The notes beneath the pieces are model-generated. The model was not told the origin of the DNA. It did not search any database and saw nothing but the letters and a program-made list of their open reading frames with translations. Of a stretch of 64,000 nucleotides of DNA, positions 1-10,026 are shown in pieces (within the stretch, counting starts at the first letter, position 1; every line of letters starts with the position of its first letter). The DNA comes from Amycolatopsis viridis (lineage in GTDB: Bacteria; Actinomycetota; Actinomycetes; Mycobacteriales; Pseudonocardiaceae), in NCBI RefSeq assembly GCF_011758765.1, contig NZ_JAANOU010000001.1, forward strand, positions 2,728,001 to 2,792,000. The letters run 5' to 3'. Position numbers and translations under genes: made by a program.

Positions 1-2
1 CC

Positions 3-422
3 GGCGAGGTGCGCACCGCGCTGACCCGCAACGGCGGCTCGCTCGCCGACCCGGGCTCGGTGTCGTACCTGTTCAACCGCAAGGGCGTGGTGATCATGCC
101 CAAGAACGACCTGTCCGAGGACGACGTGCTGATGGCCGTCCTGGACGCGGGTGCGGAGGAGGTCAACGACCTCGGCGACAACTTCGAGATCGTCTCCGAG
201 GCCACCGACCTGATCAGCGTCCGCAAGGCGCTGCAGGACGCCGGCTACGACTACGAGTCCGCCGACCCGACGTTCCTGCCGTCGGTGAGCGTCCCGCTCG
301 ACGCCGAGGGCGCCAAGAAGGTGTTCCGGTTGATCGACGCGCTCGAGGACTGCGACGACGTGCAGAACGTCTACGCCAACTTCGATGTCTCCGACGAGGT
401 GCTGGAAGAAGTCGGCGCGTGA
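3..422 (+). CDS. yebC: YebC/PmpR-family regulator, C-terminal part
   Basis: This is the last 139 codons of a YebC (TACO1/PmpR) protein whose 5' part lies before the window. The family includes transcriptional regulators and, in recent work, translation factors that help ribosomes on difficult proline stretches; which role applies here cannot be told. Recognisable family stretches are [11 protein letters not shown] near the start, [17 protein letters not shown] near the end, and the acidic C-terminus. It heads the conserved actinobacterial yebC - ruv - sec - relA block. The 3' end of the gene is the first copy of a 68-bp tandem repeat, and each repeat copy recodes the same last eleven residues followed by a stop. 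Confidence 0.93.
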   Translation, partial: GEVRTALTRNGGSLADPGSVSYLFNRKGVVIMPKNDLSEDDVLMAVLDAGAEEVNDLGDNFEIVSEATDLISVRKALQDAGYDYESADPTFLPSVSVPLDAEGAKKVFRLIDALEDCDDVQNVYANFDVSDEVLEEVGA

Positions 423-557
423 CGGGAACGTCTCCGCGCTGTGTCCGATTCCGTGTCTCCGACGAGGTGCTGGAGGAAGTCGGCGCGTGACGGGAACGTC
501 TCCGCGCTGTGTCCGATTCCGTGTCTCCGACGAGGTGCTGGAAGAAGCCGGCGCTTA
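387..557 (+). repeat. 68-bp tandem repeat copying the 3' end of yebC
   Basis: Two full 68-bp units (387-454 and 455-522) differ at one base, and a partial third copy runs 523-557. Each unit begins GTCTCCGACGAGGTGCTGGA and encodes VSDEVLEE(V/A)GA plus a stop (TGA, TGA, then TAA). The first copy is the real end of yebC; the other two are untranslated duplicates. The third copy, with its TAA stop next to the terminator, may be the ancestral gene end. The period is not a multiple of three, but the in-repeat stop makes the protein insensitive to copy number. Confidence 0.9.
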
Positions 558-573
558 ACACCGCGTGCTTCGA

Positions 574-606
574 GGCCCTCCGGTGCACCCGCGCCGGAGG
601 GCCTTG
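574..606 (+). terminator. Hairpin terminator downstream of yebC
   Basis: A perfect 10-bp stem GGCCCTCCGG / CCGGAGGGCC with a 10-base loop is followed by TTGTCGT. The position just after the last yebC repeat fits a transcription terminator with a weak U-tract, which is common in high-GC actinobacteria. Confidence 0.65.
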
Positions 607-666
607 TCGTGCAACGGGAACTTCCCACCGACGGGGTCTGTCCCGCGCTAGTGCGGGTACGGCAGA

Positions 667-1185
667 ATGCCGCCCGTGACCGAGACCCTCGCGCCCGAAG
701 AATCCGACCTCCTCGAGTGGATCGTCAACCAGGCCGAGACCCGTGGCAACGCGGTGATCTCCGTGGCGGGGGACGAGTCCGGGCCGGGGTTCGCGTTCAC
801 GGCGTGCGTGTGGGCGCTGCACGAGGTTCCCGAAGCGGTCGTCGTCGGGCTGCCGGAGCGGATGGCGCCGGTCCTGCTCGACGCCTACGTCGACCGCGCG
901 GCCAACGGCGAGCAGTTCGAGCCCGGCAAGGTCTACCACGACTTCTTCGAGGGAGTCCCGGTCACCTTCGAGCGCGTCGCGAAGGGGCACTACCTCGAAT
1001 ACTTCGGCAGCGCGTTCCTCGTCTACCCGGACGGCGACTTCCCGGCGCTGCAGATCATCGTCGCCACCCCGGACGGGCACTGGCCGTGGAGCGACGAGGC
1101 GCCCGAGGGGTTCGCCGACTGGCAGCCGGTCCTCACCGAGAGCGGGCGGCCGGAGAGCTGGACCCCGGGCACCGACGGTCCATAG
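667..1185 (+). CDS. DUF4262 domain protein
   Basis: This 172-residue protein has the layout of the DUF4262 family, whose biochemical role is not established. Visible family-like parts are the N-terminal segment with FAFTACVWALHEVPEAVVVGLPE, the central YHDFFEGVPVTFERV and the C-terminal ALQIIVATPDGHWPWS. There is no signal peptide or membrane segment, so it is probably cytosolic. The ATG at 667 has no clear ribosome-binding site and a GTG at 676 is an equally good start. It sits alone between the yebC terminator and ruvC, where other actinobacteria carry other genes or none, so it looks like an insertion in the conserved block. Confidence 0.8.
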   Translation: MPPVTETLAPEESDLLEWIVNQAETRGNAVISVAGDESGPGFAFTACVWALHEVPEAVVVGLPERMAPVLLDAYVDRAANGEQFEPGKVYHDFFEGVPVTFERVAKGHYLEYFGSAFLVYPDGDFPALQIIVATPDGHWPWSDEAPEGFADWQPVLTESGRPESWTPGTDGP

Positions 1186-1282
1186 TGGACGCTCAGTGAT
1201 CCCGGCGCGTCGTGCCGGGACCGGGCCGTCCGGCACGGTAGCCTCACCTCGAACGCGTGTTCGGCGCTAGGAGGGTGGAGCG

Positions 1283-1912
1283 GTGCGAGTGCTCGGCGTG
1301 GACCCCGGGCTGACCCGGTGCGGCCTCGGCGTGGTGGACGGGGGCACGGGCCGCACGGTCACGTGTGTCGCGGTGGACGTGGTGCGCACCCCGGTGGACG
1401 ACACGCTCGAGCGGCGGCTGCTCGCGGTCTCCGACGCGGTCGAGCAGTGGCTGGACACCTACCGGCCGGCGGCGGTCGCCGTCGAGCGCGTCTTCAGTCA
1501 GCACAACGTGCGCACCGCCATGGGCACCGCGCAGGCGGGGGGAGTGGTCGCCCTGGCCGCGGCCCGCCGCGGGCTGCCGGTCGTGTTCCACACCCCGAGC
1601 GAGGTCAAGGCCGCCGTCACCGGCAGCGGCCGCGCGGACAAGGCGCAGGTGACCGGCATGGTCACCCGGCTGCTCGGGCTCGCGCAGGCGCCCCGGCCGG
1701 CCGACGCCGCCGACGCGCTCGCGCTCGCCATCTGCCACCTGTGGCGCCAGCCGATGCGCGACCGCCTCGCCGAGGCCGAAGCCCGCGCGGCCGAACTGGC
1801 GCGCACGCACCGGGCCCGCCTGGCCGCGGCGGCGAAGTCGGCCAATACCGTATCCCGGACGGCGGTGACGCGGCTGAACACGCGGACACCGGGGAAGGGA
1901 GTGCGCGGATGA
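1283..1912 (+). CDS. ruvC: Holliday junction endonuclease RuvC
   Basis: RuvC cuts four-way DNA junctions during recombinational repair, with RuvAB. The four acidic catalytic residues are all present: D7 in GVDPG, E68 in AVERVF, and D141 and D144 in [10 protein letters not shown]. The GTG start at 1283 has an AGGAGG-type ribosome-binding site at about 1269-1277. The protein is 209 residues against about 173 in Escherichia coli; the extra length is an alanine- and arginine-rich tail after residue 155. Its stop overlaps the ruvA start by four bases, so ruvC, ruvA and ruvB form one operon. Confidence 0.97.
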   Translation: MRVLGVDPGLTRCGLGVVDGGTGRTVTCVAVDVVRTPVDDTLERRLLAVSDAVEQWLDTYRPAAVAVERVFSQHNVRTAMGTAQAGGVVALAAARRGLPVVFHTPSEVKAAVTGSGRADKAQVTGMVTRLLGLAQAPRPADAADALALAICHLWRQPMRDRLAEAEARAAELARTHRARLAAAAKSANTVSRTAVTRLNTRTPGKGVRG

Positions 1913-2496
1913 TCTCCTCGGTCCGGGGCGAGGTGCTCTCGGTCGGGCTCGACCACGTGGTGGTGGAGGTCGGCGGCGTCGGCCTCGCGGTGCAGGCCAC
2001 GCCGGCGACGCTGGCCACCCTGCGCCGCGGTGAGCAGGTCCGGTTGCACACGTCGCTGGTGGTGCGCGAGGACTCGCTGACCCTGTTCGGGTTCGCCGAC
2101 GCCGAGGCCCGCGAGCTGTTCGGGCTGCTGCAGACCGTGTCCGGGATCGGCCCGCGCCTGGCGCTCGCCGCGCTGGCGGTGCTCGACCCGGACAAGCTGC
2201 GCACCGCACTGGCCGAAGGCAACATCACCGTCCTCACCCAGGTGCCCGGCATCGGCCGCAAGGGCGCCGAACGGCTCACCCTCGAACTGCGCGACAAGGT
2301 CACCGCGGCGGGAGCGGAGACCGCCGCGGTTCCCGCGGCCGGCGCGGTGCGCGCCGAGGTCGTCGAGGCCCTCACCGGTCTCGGGTTCCCGGCCAAGCAG
2401 GCCGAACAGGCCGTGGAAAAGGTGCTCGCCGCGGGCGAGGCCGGCACCACACCGGCCGTGCTGCGCGCGGCCCTGAGCGCTCTCGGGCGCAAGTGA
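1909..2496 (+). CDS. ruvA: Holliday junction DNA helicase subunit RuvA
   Basis: RuvA binds the four-way junction as a tetramer and loads the RuvB motors. The 195-residue protein shows the usual order: N-terminal OB-fold starting [10 protein letters not shown], then tandem helix-hairpin-helix motifs with SGIGPRLAL and [12 protein letters not shown], then a flexible Ala-rich linker and a C-terminal RuvB-contact domain ending in ALSALGRK. The ATG overlaps the ruvC stop as ATGA (1909-1912), implying translational coupling. Confidence 0.97.
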   Translation: MISSVRGEVLSVGLDHVVVEVGGVGLAVQATPATLATLRRGEQVRLHTSLVVREDSLTLFGFADAEARELFGLLQTVSGIGPRLALAALAVLDPDKLRTALAEGNITVLTQVPGIGRKGAERLTLELRDKVTAAGAETAAVPAAGAVRAEVVEALTGLGFPAKQAEQAVEKVLAAGEAGTTPAVLRAALSALGRK

Positions 2497-2508
2497 GGCA
2501 GCTGACGC

Positions 2509-3579
2509 GTGCACGACGATGACCACGATGACGGCGTGACCGAGTACCCGGCGGACGAGACCCTCTCCGCGCTGCCCCAGCTGGGCGAGCGCGAGATGGA
2601 GACGACGCTGCGCCCGAGCAGGCTGAGCGAGTTCATCGGCCAGCCGCGGGTCCGCGAGCAGCTGGAACTGGTGCTGGAGAGCGCCCGCCGCCGCGGCGTG
2701 CCGCCGGACCACGTGCTGCTGTCCGGCCCGCCCGGCCTGGGCAAGACCAGCCTGGCGATGATCGTCGCGGCCGAGCTGGACGCCTCGATCCGGATCACCT
2801 CCGGCCCGGCCCTGGAACGCGCCGGCGACCTGGCCGCGATGCTGTCCAACCTCGCCGAGGGCGACGTGCTGTTCATCGACGAGATCCACCGCATCGCCCG
2901 GCCCGCCGAGGAGATGCTCTACCTCGCGATGGAGGACTTCCGCGTCGACGTGGTGGTCGGCAAGGGGCCGGGTGCGACGAGCATCCCGCTGGAGATCGCG
3001 CCGTTCACCCTGGTCGGGGCCACCACCCGGTCCGGTGCGCTGACCGGTCCGCTGCGCGACCGGTTCGGCTTCACCGGTCAGATGGAGTTCTACGCCGACC
3101 ACGAGCTGGACCAGGTGATCCGGCGTTCGGCGACGATCCTGGGCATCGACATCGACCCGGACGGCAGCGCGGAGATCGCCCGCCGGTCGCGCGGCACGCC
3201 GCGCATCGCCAACCGGCTGCTGCGCCGCGTCCGGGACTACGCCGAGGTCCGCGAGGACGGCCGGGTGACCCTCGCGGTGGCCCGTGCCGCGCTGGAGGTC
3301 TACGACGTCGACGAACTGGGCCTGGACCGGCTGGACCGGGCGGTGCTGTCGGCGCTGGTGCACTCCTTCGGCGGCGGCCCGGTCGGGGTCTCCACGCTCG
3401 CGGTCGCCGTCGGCGAGGAGCCGACGACCGTCGAGGAGGTGTGCGAGCCCTACCTGGTGCGTGCGGGCATGCTCGCACGCACGCCACGTGGGCGGGTGGC
3501 GACGCCGAGTGCGTGGGAACACCTCGGGCTGCGCCCGCCGCCACGCCCGGACCAGGCAGGGCCTACCCTGTTCGACTAA
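2509..3579 (+). CDS. ruvB: Holliday junction branch-migration ATPase RuvB
   Basis: RuvB is the AAA+ motor that drives branch migration on RuvA-bound junctions. Walker A is GPPGLGKT at residues 73-80 and Walker B is FIDEIH around 122-127; the arginine-finger region [13 protein letters not shown] and the C-terminal winged-helix domain ([14 protein letters not shown] onward) are intact. The length, 356 residues, is normal. The start is uncertain: GTG at 2509 gives an acidic [10 protein letters not shown] leader, and GTG at 2536 would remove it. It lies 12 bases after ruvA in the same operon. Confidence 0.97.
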   Translation: MHDDDHDDGVTEYPADETLSALPQLGEREMETTLRPSRLSEFIGQPRVREQLELVLESARRRGVPPDHVLLSGPPGLGKTSLAMIVAAELDASIRITSGPALERAGDLAAMLSNLAEGDVLFIDEIHRIARPAEEMLYLAMEDFRVDVVVGKGPGATSIPLEIAPFTLVGATTRSGALTGPLRDRFGFTGQMEFYADHELDQVIRRSATILGIDIDPDGSAEIARRSRGTPRIANRLLRRVRDYAEVREDGRVTLAVARAALEVYDVDELGLDRLDRAVLSALVHSFGGGPVGVSTLAVAVGEEPTTVEEVCEPYLVRAGMLARTPRGRVATPSAWEHLGLRPPPRPDQAGPTLFD

Positions 3580-3677
3580 CCGGGTGCCGGCCGGCCAGTG
3601 GTGCCTGGCACACTCGAAAGAGCACATCCGGACAAAAGAGGTGCGCGGCCGGTGCGTCGCACACCGAATGGAGAATC

Positions 3678-4085
3678 ATGGAACAGCTTTTCCTGCCGTT
3701 GCTGCTCATGCTCGTCGTGGCGATCCCGCTGGTGATGGGCACCCGTAAGCAGAAGCGTGCCGCGCAGGAGCAGCAAAAGCTGCAGGGCAGCCTGTCCGAG
3801 GGCGACCGGGTGATGACGACGTCCGGCCTGTACGGGACGGTGGCCGACACCAGCAGCGACACCACGATCGACATCGAGATCGCTCCCGGTGTCGTGACGA
3901 CGTGGCTGCGCCAGGCGGTGCGCGAGAAGGTCGCGCCCGAGGTGGCCGACGAGACCGGGGCCGACGACGCGGAGGACGTCAACGACGCCGCCGTGGTCGA
4001 GCCGGTGGAGACCACCGGGCCCGCCCAGGCCGAGGAGAAGCCCGGCCCGCAGATCGCGCCGCCGCTGGAGCACGAGAAGAAGTAG
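3678..4085 (+). CDS. yajC: Preprotein translocase subunit YajC
   Basis: YajC is a small membrane partner of SecDF in the Sec export machinery. The 135-residue protein has one N-terminal membrane helix (residues 4-20, LFLPLLLMLVVAIPLVMG) followed by the basic RKQKRAAQEQQKL segment and the conserved core GDRVMTTSGLYGTV. The tail from about residue 95 is acidic and proline-rich, as is usual in actinobacteria. The ATG at 3678 follows a GGAG element. It precedes secD and secF, the standard arrangement. Confidence 0.95.
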   Translation: MEQLFLPLLLMLVVAIPLVMGTRKQKRAAQEQQKLQGSLSEGDRVMTTSGLYGTVADTSSDTTIDIEIAPGVVTTWLRQAVREKVAPEVADETGADDAEDVNDAAVVEPVETTGPAQAEEKPGPQIAPPLEHEKK

Positions 4086-4101
4086 GCCCGACCGGAGGGC
4101 A

Positions 4102-4130
4102 ACCCCGGCGTCCGACGGTGACGCCGGGGT
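4102..4130 (+). terminator. Hairpin in the yajC-secD gap
   Basis: A perfect 11-bp stem ACCCCGGCGTC / GACGCCGGGGT with a 7-base loop lies just after the yajC stop. It could terminate yajC transcription, in which case secD needs its own promoter, or it could protect an mRNA end. No U-tract follows. Confidence 0.5.
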
Positions 4131-4133
4131 CAA

Positions 4134-4154
4134 CGCCGCGTTCACAACGCGGCG
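4134..4154 (+). terminator. Second hairpin in the yajC-secD gap
   Basis: A perfect 9-bp stem CGCCGCGTT / AACGCGGCG with a CAC loop follows the first hairpin by three bases. Two strong stems in tandem suggest partial transcription termination or RNA processing between yajC and the secDF pair. Confidence 0.45.
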
Positions 4155-4220
4155 AGTAGTGTCTGCGTACCGCCGCGTAGGCGGACGATCCACCGCTGAC
4201 CGTCGAGGAGAACGACCACC

Positions 4221-5795
4221 GTGGCACCACCGGCCGGGCGGATCCGCCCGGGACGCTATCTCGGCCTTTTCGTCCTGATCGTGGTCGTCCTCTACGCGCT
4301 GGTGTTCTTCACCGGCGGGGGCAAGCCGACGCCGAAGCTGGGCATCGACCTGCAGGGCGGCACCCGGGTGACGCTGAGCGCGCGCACCCCGGACGGATCG
4401 GCGCCCTCGCGCGACTCGCTCAACCAGGCGCGCCAGATCATCGAGACCCGCGTGAACGGGATCGGCGTCAGCGGCACCGAGGTGGTGCTCGACGGCAACA
4501 ACATCGTGATCACGGTGCCCGGCGAGCAGGGCGACCAGGCCAAGAAGCTCGGCCAGACGGCCCAGCTCGGATTCCGCAAGGTGCTCGACGCGCAGACGGT
4601 CACCACGCCGCCGGTCCCGCCGCCGCCCGGCCAGGCCGACGACCCGGCCACGATCCAGCAGGCCAAGGCGACCCGCCAGGCCGCCGCTCTGGTCACCGGC
4701 AACGGCGACACCCTCGCCCCCGCTCCAGCGGCTTCCCAGGCGCTGGCTGCGTACGCGTGCTCGACGCAGGACCCGCTGCGCGGCAACGACGACCCGAACC
4801 TGCCGCTGATGACCTGCGACCAGAACGGCACCGAGAAGTACCTGCTCGGCCCGGTGTTCCTGAAGGGCACCGAGATCGCCAACGCGGCCGCCGCGCCGCC
4901 CGCGCAGAACAAGCCGGGCTGGACCGTGGAGCTGTCGTTCAAGTCCGACGGCCGCCAGACCTGGGCCGACTTCACCACGAAGAACATCGGCCAGCGCGCG
5001 GCGTTCGTGCTCGACACCGAGGTCGTCTCCGCACCGACGATCCAGAGCGCGATCCTCGACGGCAACACGCAGATCAGCGGCAGCTTCACGCAGCAGCAGA
5101 CCAAGGACCTGGCGGACATCCTCAAGTACGGGTCGCTGCCGCTGTCGTTCGCCGCGTCCGACGCCACCACCGTCTCGGCGACGCTCGGCCTGGCCTCGCT
5201 CGAAGCGGGCCTGATCGCCGGCGGCATCGGTCTCGCGCTGGTCTTCGTCTACTGCCTGGTCTACTACCGCCTGCTCGGGTTCCTGACGATCGTCTCGCTC
5301 GGACTGTCCGGCCTGATCGTGTACGCGGTGCTGGTGCTGCTCGGGCGGTGGATCAACTTCACCCTCGACCTGGCCGGTGTCGCCGGGTTCATCATCGCCA
5401 TCGGCGTGACCGCGGACTCGTTCGTGGTGTTCTTCGAACGGCTCAAGGACGAGATCCGGGAGGGCGGGCGCAGCTTCCGCTCCGCGGTCCCGCGCGGCTG
5501 GGTGCGCGCCCGGCGCACCATCCTCGCCTCGGACGCGGTCATGTTCCTCGCGTCCGCGGTGCTCTACGCCATCGCGGTCGGCGACGTCCAGGGCTTCGCC
5601 TTCACCCTGGGCATGTCGACCGTGCTCGACCTGATCGTGGTGTTCCTGGTGACGCACCCGCTGGTCGCGCTGGCATCGAAGTCGAAGTTCCTGTCCCGGC
5701 CGAAGCTCACCGGGCTCGGCGGCGTGCAGACGCTGGCCGCCCAGCGGCGGCCCGCGCGCAAGGTGCCCGCCGGCGCGGGCGCGAAGGAGTCCTGA
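4221..5795 (+). CDS. secD: Protein translocase subunit SecD
   Basis: SecD works with SecF to complete protein export using the proton-motive force. The 524-residue protein has an N-terminal membrane helix (about residues 14-33), the conserved GIDLQGGTRVTL at the start of the external P1 region, a Pro/Gln-rich central insert (about 130-180), and five C-terminal membrane helices with the SecD/SecF motif GVAGFIIAIGVTADSFVVFFERLKDE. The GTG start at 4221 follows GAGGAG at 4204-4209. The stop is one base before secF, so they are cotranslated. Confidence 0.97.
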   Translation: MAPPAGRIRPGRYLGLFVLIVVVLYALVFFTGGGKPTPKLGIDLQGGTRVTLSARTPDGSAPSRDSLNQARQIIETRVNGIGVSGTEVVLDGNNIVITVPGEQGDQAKKLGQTAQLGFRKVLDAQTVTTPPVPPPPGQADDPATIQQAKATRQAAALVTGNGDTLAPAPAASQALAAYACSTQDPLRGNDDPNLPLMTCDQNGTEKYLLGPVFLKGTEIANAAAAPPAQNKPGWTVELSFKSDGRQTWADFTTKNIGQRAAFVLDTEVVSAPTIQSAILDGNTQISGSFTQQQTKDLADILKYGSLPLSFAASDATTVSATLGLASLEAGLIAGGIGLALVFVYCLVYYRLLGFLTIVSLGLSGLIVYAVLVLLGRWINFTLDLAGVAGFIIAIGVTADSFVVFFERLKDEIREGGRSFRSAVPRGWVRARRTILASDAVMFLASAVLYAIAVGDVQGFAFTLGMSTVLDLIVVFLVTHPLVALASKSKFLSRPKLTGLGGVQTLAAQRRPARKVPAGAGAKES

Positions 5796-5796
5796 C

Positions 5797-7035
5797 GTGG
5801 CAGACGAGCTGAACACCGAGACGGCGACGTCCACCGGCGCCACCCCGGCCGCGAAGAAGGCCGGCAAGGAGAGCGTGTTCCACCGCCTCTACGTCGGCAC
5901 CGGCGCCTTCGACATCGTCGGCAAGCGCAAGCGCTGGTACGTCTTCTTCGCGGTGCTGGTGCTGGTCTGCCTCGCCTCGATCGGCATCCGCGGTTTCAAC
6001 CTGGGCATCGAGTTCGAGGGCGGCACCCAGATCCAGATGCCGGCCCGCGGCGCGAACGGCCCGATCACGACCGACGCGGCCAAGCGGGCGTTCGCCGACG
6101 CGCTCGGCGAGCAGTCCGAATCGGCGCAGACCGTCGGCGTCGGTGACGCGGCCACGGTGCAGCTGCGGTCCAGCACGCTGGATGCCGATCAGGTCGCCAA
6201 GGTCAAGCAGTCGCTGTTCGACGAGCTCAAGCCGATCGGCAGCAACGGCCAGCCGAGCGCGCAGGCGATCAGCGACAGCGCGGTGAGCGCCTCCTGGGGA
6301 CAGGAGATCTCCAAGCAGGCGCTGATCGCGCTGGCGGTGTTCATGGTCCTGGTGACCGTGTTCCTGGCGATCTACTTCGAGAAGTGGATGGCCATCACCG
6401 CGCTCATCGCGCTGGTGCACGACATCCTGGTCACCGCGGGCATCTACTCGCTGGTCGGGTTCGAGGTCACCCCGGCGACGGTGATCGGCCTGCTGACGAT
6501 CCTCGGGTTCTCCCTCTACGACACCGTGGTGGTGTTCGACAAGGTCAAGGAGAACACCCGCGGAATCCTCGGCCTGACCCGCCGCACCTACGCCGAGACG
6601 GCGAACCTGGCGCTGAACCAGACCCTGATGCGGTCGATCAACACCTCGGTCATCGCGCTGCTGCCGGTGCTGGGCCTGCTGGTCGTCGGCTACATCCTGC
6701 TCGGCTCGGGCACGCTGCAGGACCTCGCGCTCGTACAGCTGACCGGTATGCTCGCCGGCGTGATCTCGTCGCTGTTCCTGGCGACGCCGCTGCTGGTGGA
6801 CTTCAAGATGCGCGACCCGAAGTACCAGCAGCAGGCCGACCGGGTGCGGGCGCGCCGCGCCAGCCAGGCGCGCAAGGCGGCCGAGCGCGAGGAGGACTTC
6901 GACGCGGGCGACGACGAGGCCCTCGGTGCGGAGCTGCGCAAGGAGAAGGCGTACGCGGCAGCGGCGAGTGTCCCGGCGCGCACCCCGAAGGCGCAGCCGC
7001 GGCGCGGACGGCCGTCGGGCAAGCGGAAGCGCTGA
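5797..7035 (+). CDS. secF: Protein translocase subunit SecF
   Basis: SecF pairs with SecD in the membrane. The 412-residue protein has the first membrane helix near residues 48-68, the GIEFEGGTQIQ motif, and five C-terminal helices containing GFSLYDTVVVFDKVKENTRG and ALNQTLMRSINTSVIALLPVL, all typical of the family. The C-terminal 80 residues are long, charged and basic (ending RRGRPSGKRKR) and should lie in the cytosol. The GTG start at 5797 uses the AAGGAG inside the end of secD. Confidence 0.97.
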   Translation: MADELNTETATSTGATPAAKKAGKESVFHRLYVGTGAFDIVGKRKRWYVFFAVLVLVCLASIGIRGFNLGIEFEGGTQIQMPARGANGPITTDAAKRAFADALGEQSESAQTVGVGDAATVQLRSSTLDADQVAKVKQSLFDELKPIGSNGQPSAQAISDSAVSASWGQEISKQALIALAVFMVLVTVFLAIYFEKWMAITALIALVHDILVTAGIYSLVGFEVTPATVIGLLTILGFSLYDTVVVFDKVKENTRGILGLTRRTYAETANLALNQTLMRSINTSVIALLPVLGLLVVGYILLGSGTLQDLALVQLTGMLAGVISSLFLATPLLVDFKMRDPKYQQQADRVRARRASQARKAAEREEDFDAGDDEALGAELRKEKAYAAAASVPARTPKAQPRRGRPSGKRKR

Positions 7036-7039
7036 GCGC

Positions 7040-7558
7040 GTGGAGCTGGAGCGCGCGCTCGGCCTGATCGCCGAGGTGCCGGACTTCCCCGAGCCCGGTG
7101 TGCTGTTCCGCGATCTGTCGCCGCTGTTCGCCGACGCCGGCGGGTTCCGTGCGGTCGTCGACGCCCTGGCGGCGACGGTCGACCCGGAGACCGACGTGCT
7201 GGCGGCGGTCGAGGCGCGCGGGTTCCTGCTCGCCGCGGCTGTCGGCTACGCCCGCGGGCTCGGGGTCGTGCTGGTGCGCAAGCCCGGCAAGCTGCCCACC
7301 GTCGCGGGACGGGTGGACTACGCCCTGGAGTACGGGACGGCTGCGCTGGAGCTGCCTGCCGGTGTCGTCGCGCCCGGGCAGCGGGCGGTGGTGGTCGACG
7401 ACGTGCTCGCCACGGGTGGCACCGTCGCCGCCGCGTGCGAGCTGCTGGAGAAGGCCGGTGCGGCCGTGTCCGGTGTGTCGGTCGTGATGGAGCTGGCCGC
7501 CCTCGACGGGCGGTCGGCGCTGGCCGGGCGGAAGGTCAGCTCACTGCTGGTCGCCTGA
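7040..7558 (+). CDS. apt: Adenine phosphoribosyltransferase
   Basis: This enzyme salvages adenine with PRPP to give AMP. The 172-residue protein begins [29 protein letters not shown], and the [11 protein letters not shown] stretch is diagnostic. The PRPP-binding loop is [12 protein letters not shown] at about residues 115-126. The GTG at 7040 is five bases after the secF stop. The apt position between secF and relA is the conserved actinobacterial order. The ORF stays open upstream inside secF, but only the start chosen here gives a normal family length. Confidence 0.93.
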   Translation: MELERALGLIAEVPDFPEPGVLFRDLSPLFADAGGFRAVVDALAATVDPETDVLAAVEARGFLLAAAVGYARGLGVVLVRKPGKLPTVAGRVDYALEYGTAALELPAGVVAPGQRAVVVDDVLATGGTVAAACELLEKAGAAVSGVSVVMELAALDGRSALAGRKVSSLLVA

Positions 7559-7664
7559 CCGTTCACCGCGCCGGGGCGGCGGTCGGCGCGGCTGGGAACA
7601 ACGCGGCGGCCCGCCGGGGTTACGCTTGTTGGTCTACAGGCCGCGCGATCAGCAGGAGGTGGGC

Positions 7665-10004
7665 TTGAGCCAGGAGCTCGAAAGCCCGGCGCCCGCCCGG
7701 GACACCGCCGACAACCGCGGCGCGCAGCCGCAGGGTGTCACCCGGGCCCCATCCGCGACGCGCCGCGTGCGAGCGCGTCTCGCCCGGCGCATCACCGCGC
7801 AGCGGGCGGCGCCGGTCAAGCAGGTCCTGGAACCGCTCGCCGCGATCCACCGCGACCTGCACCCGAACGCGGACCTGAGCCTGCTGCAGCGCGCCTACGA
7901 CGTGGCCGAGGAGCTGCACCGGCACCAGCGGCGCAAGTCCGGCGACCCGTACATCACGCACCCGCTGGCGGTGGCCACCATCCTCGCCGAGCTGGGCATG
8001 GACACCACCACCCTGGTGGCGGCCCTGCTGCACGACACGGTCGAGGACACCGGCTACTCGGTGGAGCAGCTGACCGCCGACTTCGGCGAGAAGGTCGCCC
8101 AGCTCGTCGACGGTGTCACGAAGCTGGACAAGGTCAAGCTGGGCACCGCGGCCGAGGCGGAGACCATCCGCAAGATGGTCATCGCGATGGCCCGCGACCC
8201 GCGGGTGCTGGTCATCAAGCTCGCCGACCGGCTGCACAACATGCGCACCATGCGGTTCCTGCCGCCGGAGAAGCAGGTCCGCAAGGCCAAGGAGACCCTC
8301 GAGGTCCTGGCGCCGCTCGCGCACCGCCTGGGCATGGCGACCGTCAAGTGGGAGCTGGAGGACCTCGCGTTCGCCATCCTGCAGCCCAAGAAGTACGACG
8401 AGATCGTCCGCCTGGTCGCCGACCGCGCACCGTCGCGGGACATCTACCTGCGCAAGGTGATCGACGAGCTGACCGGCGCCCTGGGCGGCTCGCGCATCAC
8501 GGCCAAGGTCGAGGGCCGGCCCAAGCACTACTACTCGATCCACCAGAAGATGATCGTGCGCGGCCGCGACCTGGACGACATCCACGACCTCGTGGGGGTG
8601 CGGATCCTGGTCGAGGACGTGCGCGACTGCTACGCCGCCATGGGTGTCGTGCACGCGCTGTGGCAGCCGATGCCGGGCCGGTTCAAGGACTACATCGCCC
8701 AGCCGCGGTTCGGTGTGTACCAGTCGCTGCACACCACCGTGATCGGGCCGGACGGCAAGCCGCTGGAAGTGCAGATCCGCACCTACGAGATGCACCACAC
8801 CGCCGAGTACGGCATCGCCGCGCACTGGCGCTACAAAGAAACACGAGGCACCCACAGCAGTTCTCACGGCACCGCCGTCGACATCGACGAGATGGCGTGG
8901 ATGCGGCAGCTGCTCGACTGGCAGCGGGAGGCGGCGGATCCGGGGGAGTTCCTCGATTCGCTGCGTTACGAGCTCGCCGCCCGCGAGATCTTCGTGTTCA
9001 CGCCCAAGGGCGACGTGGTGACGCTGCCGGTCGGTGGCACGCCGGTGGACTTCGCCTACGCGGTCCACACCGAGGTGGGGCACCGGTGCATCGGCGCGCG
9101 CGTCAACGGCCGGCTGGTCGCGCTGGAACGCAAGCTGGAGAACGGCGACGTCGTCGAGATCTTCACCTCGAAGGCGGAGAACTCCGGGCCGAGCCGGGAC
9201 TGGTTGACCTTCGCCAAGTCGCCCAAGGCACGGGCGAAGATCCGCCAGTGGTTCGCCAAGGAACGCCGCGACGAGGCGATCGACGGCGGCAAGGACGCCA
9301 TCACCAAGGAGGTCCGCAAGGTCGGGCTCCCGTTGCAGCGCCTGGTGTCCGCGGAGGCGATGGGCGCGCTGGCGGCCGAGCTGCACCACCCGGACATCAG
9401 CTCGCTCTACGCCGCGGTCGGCGAGGGACACGTCAGCGCGAAACACGTGGTGCAACGCCTCGTCGCGCTGATCGGGGGCGTCGAGGAGGCCGAGGACGAG
9501 CTCGCGGCCCGGTCCACGCCGTCCACGGTGACCCGGCGCCGCGCGTCCAACGACGTCGGCGTGGTGGTCAAGGACGCCACCGACGTGTGGACCAAGCTGG
9601 CGCGCTGCTGCACCCCGGTGCCCGGCGACGAGATCCTCGGGTTCGTCACCCGCGGCGGCGGGGTCAGCGTGCACCGCACGGACTGCACCAACGCCGAGGA
9701 CCTGCGGGCCCAGCCGGAACGGCTCGTCGAGGTGGAATGGGCGCCGTCCGCGAACTCGGTGTTCCTGGTGTCCATCCAGGTCGAGGCGCTCGACCGGCAT
9801 CGCCTGCTCTCCGATGTGACCAAGGTGCTCGCCGACGAGAAGGTCAACATCCTGTCCGCGTCGGTGCAGACCTCACGCGACCGGGTCGCGGTCAGCCGCT
9901 TCACGTTCGAAATGGGCGACCCGAAGCACCTCGGGCACGTGCTGAAGGTGGTCCGGGGGGTGGAGGGCGTCTACGACGTGTACCGCGTCACATCGGCCTC
10001 CTGA
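7665..10004 (+). CDS. relA: Bifunctional (p)ppGpp synthetase/hydrolase
   Basis: The protein makes and degrades the stringent-response alarmone (p)ppGpp. In order, it has an N-terminal HD hydrolase domain ([15 protein letters not shown] and [12 protein letters not shown]), the synthetase domain ([24 protein letters not shown] and [21 protein letters not shown]), a TGS domain ([28 protein letters not shown]), and a C-terminal ACT domain. I chose TTG at 7665 (779 residues, MSQELESP) because AGGAGG at 7654-7659 is correctly spaced; the longer reading from 7626 would put that sequence inside the gene. Confidence 0.95.
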   Translation: MSQELESPAPARDTADNRGAQPQGVTRAPSATRRVRARLARRITAQRAAPVKQVLEPLAAIHRDLHPNADLSLLQRAYDVAEELHRHQRRKSGDPYITHPLAVATILAELGMDTTTLVAALLHDTVEDTGYSVEQLTADFGEKVAQLVDGVTKLDKVKLGTAAEAETIRKMVIAMARDPRVLVIKLADRLHNMRTMRFLPPEKQVRKAKETLEVLAPLAHRLGMATVKWELEDLAFAILQPKKYDEIVRLVADRAPSRDIYLRKVIDELTGALGGSRITAKVEGRPKHYYSIHQKMIVRGRDLDDIHDLVGVRILVEDVRDCYAAMGVVHALWQPMPGRFKDYIAQPRFGVYQSLHTTVIGPDGKPLEVQIRTYEMHHTAEYGIAAHWRYKETRGTHSSSHGTAVDIDEMAWMRQLLDWQREAADPGEFLDSLRYELAAREIFVFTPKGDVVTLPVGGTPVDFAYAVHTEVGHRCIGARVNGRLVALERKLENGDVVEIFTSKAENSGPSRDWLTFAKSPKARAKIRQWFAKERRDEAIDGGKDAITKEVRKVGLPLQRLVSAEAMGALAAELHHPDISSLYAAVGEGHVSAKHVVQRLVALIGGVEEAEDELAARSTPSTVTRRRASNDVGVVVKDATDVWTKLARCCTPVPGDEILGFVTRGGGVSVHRTDCTNAEDLRAQPERLVEVEWAPSANSVFLVSIQVEALDRHRLLSDVTKVLADEKVNILSASVQTSRDRVAVSRFTFEMGDPKHLGHVLKVVRGVEGVYDVYRVTSAS

Positions 10005-10026
10005 GACCGGTCGCTAGGGTGCCGGT

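Noticed and set aside
1498-3627. 709-codon open frame on the minus strand across ruvA and ruvB
   Set aside because: It is the reverse-strand shadow of high-GC ruv genes, Arg/Gly/His-rich with no domain, and the plus-strand genes are certain.
7620-9800. 726-codon minus-strand frame opposite relA
   Set aside because: Compositional shadow of relA; no recognisable motif and no ribosome site.
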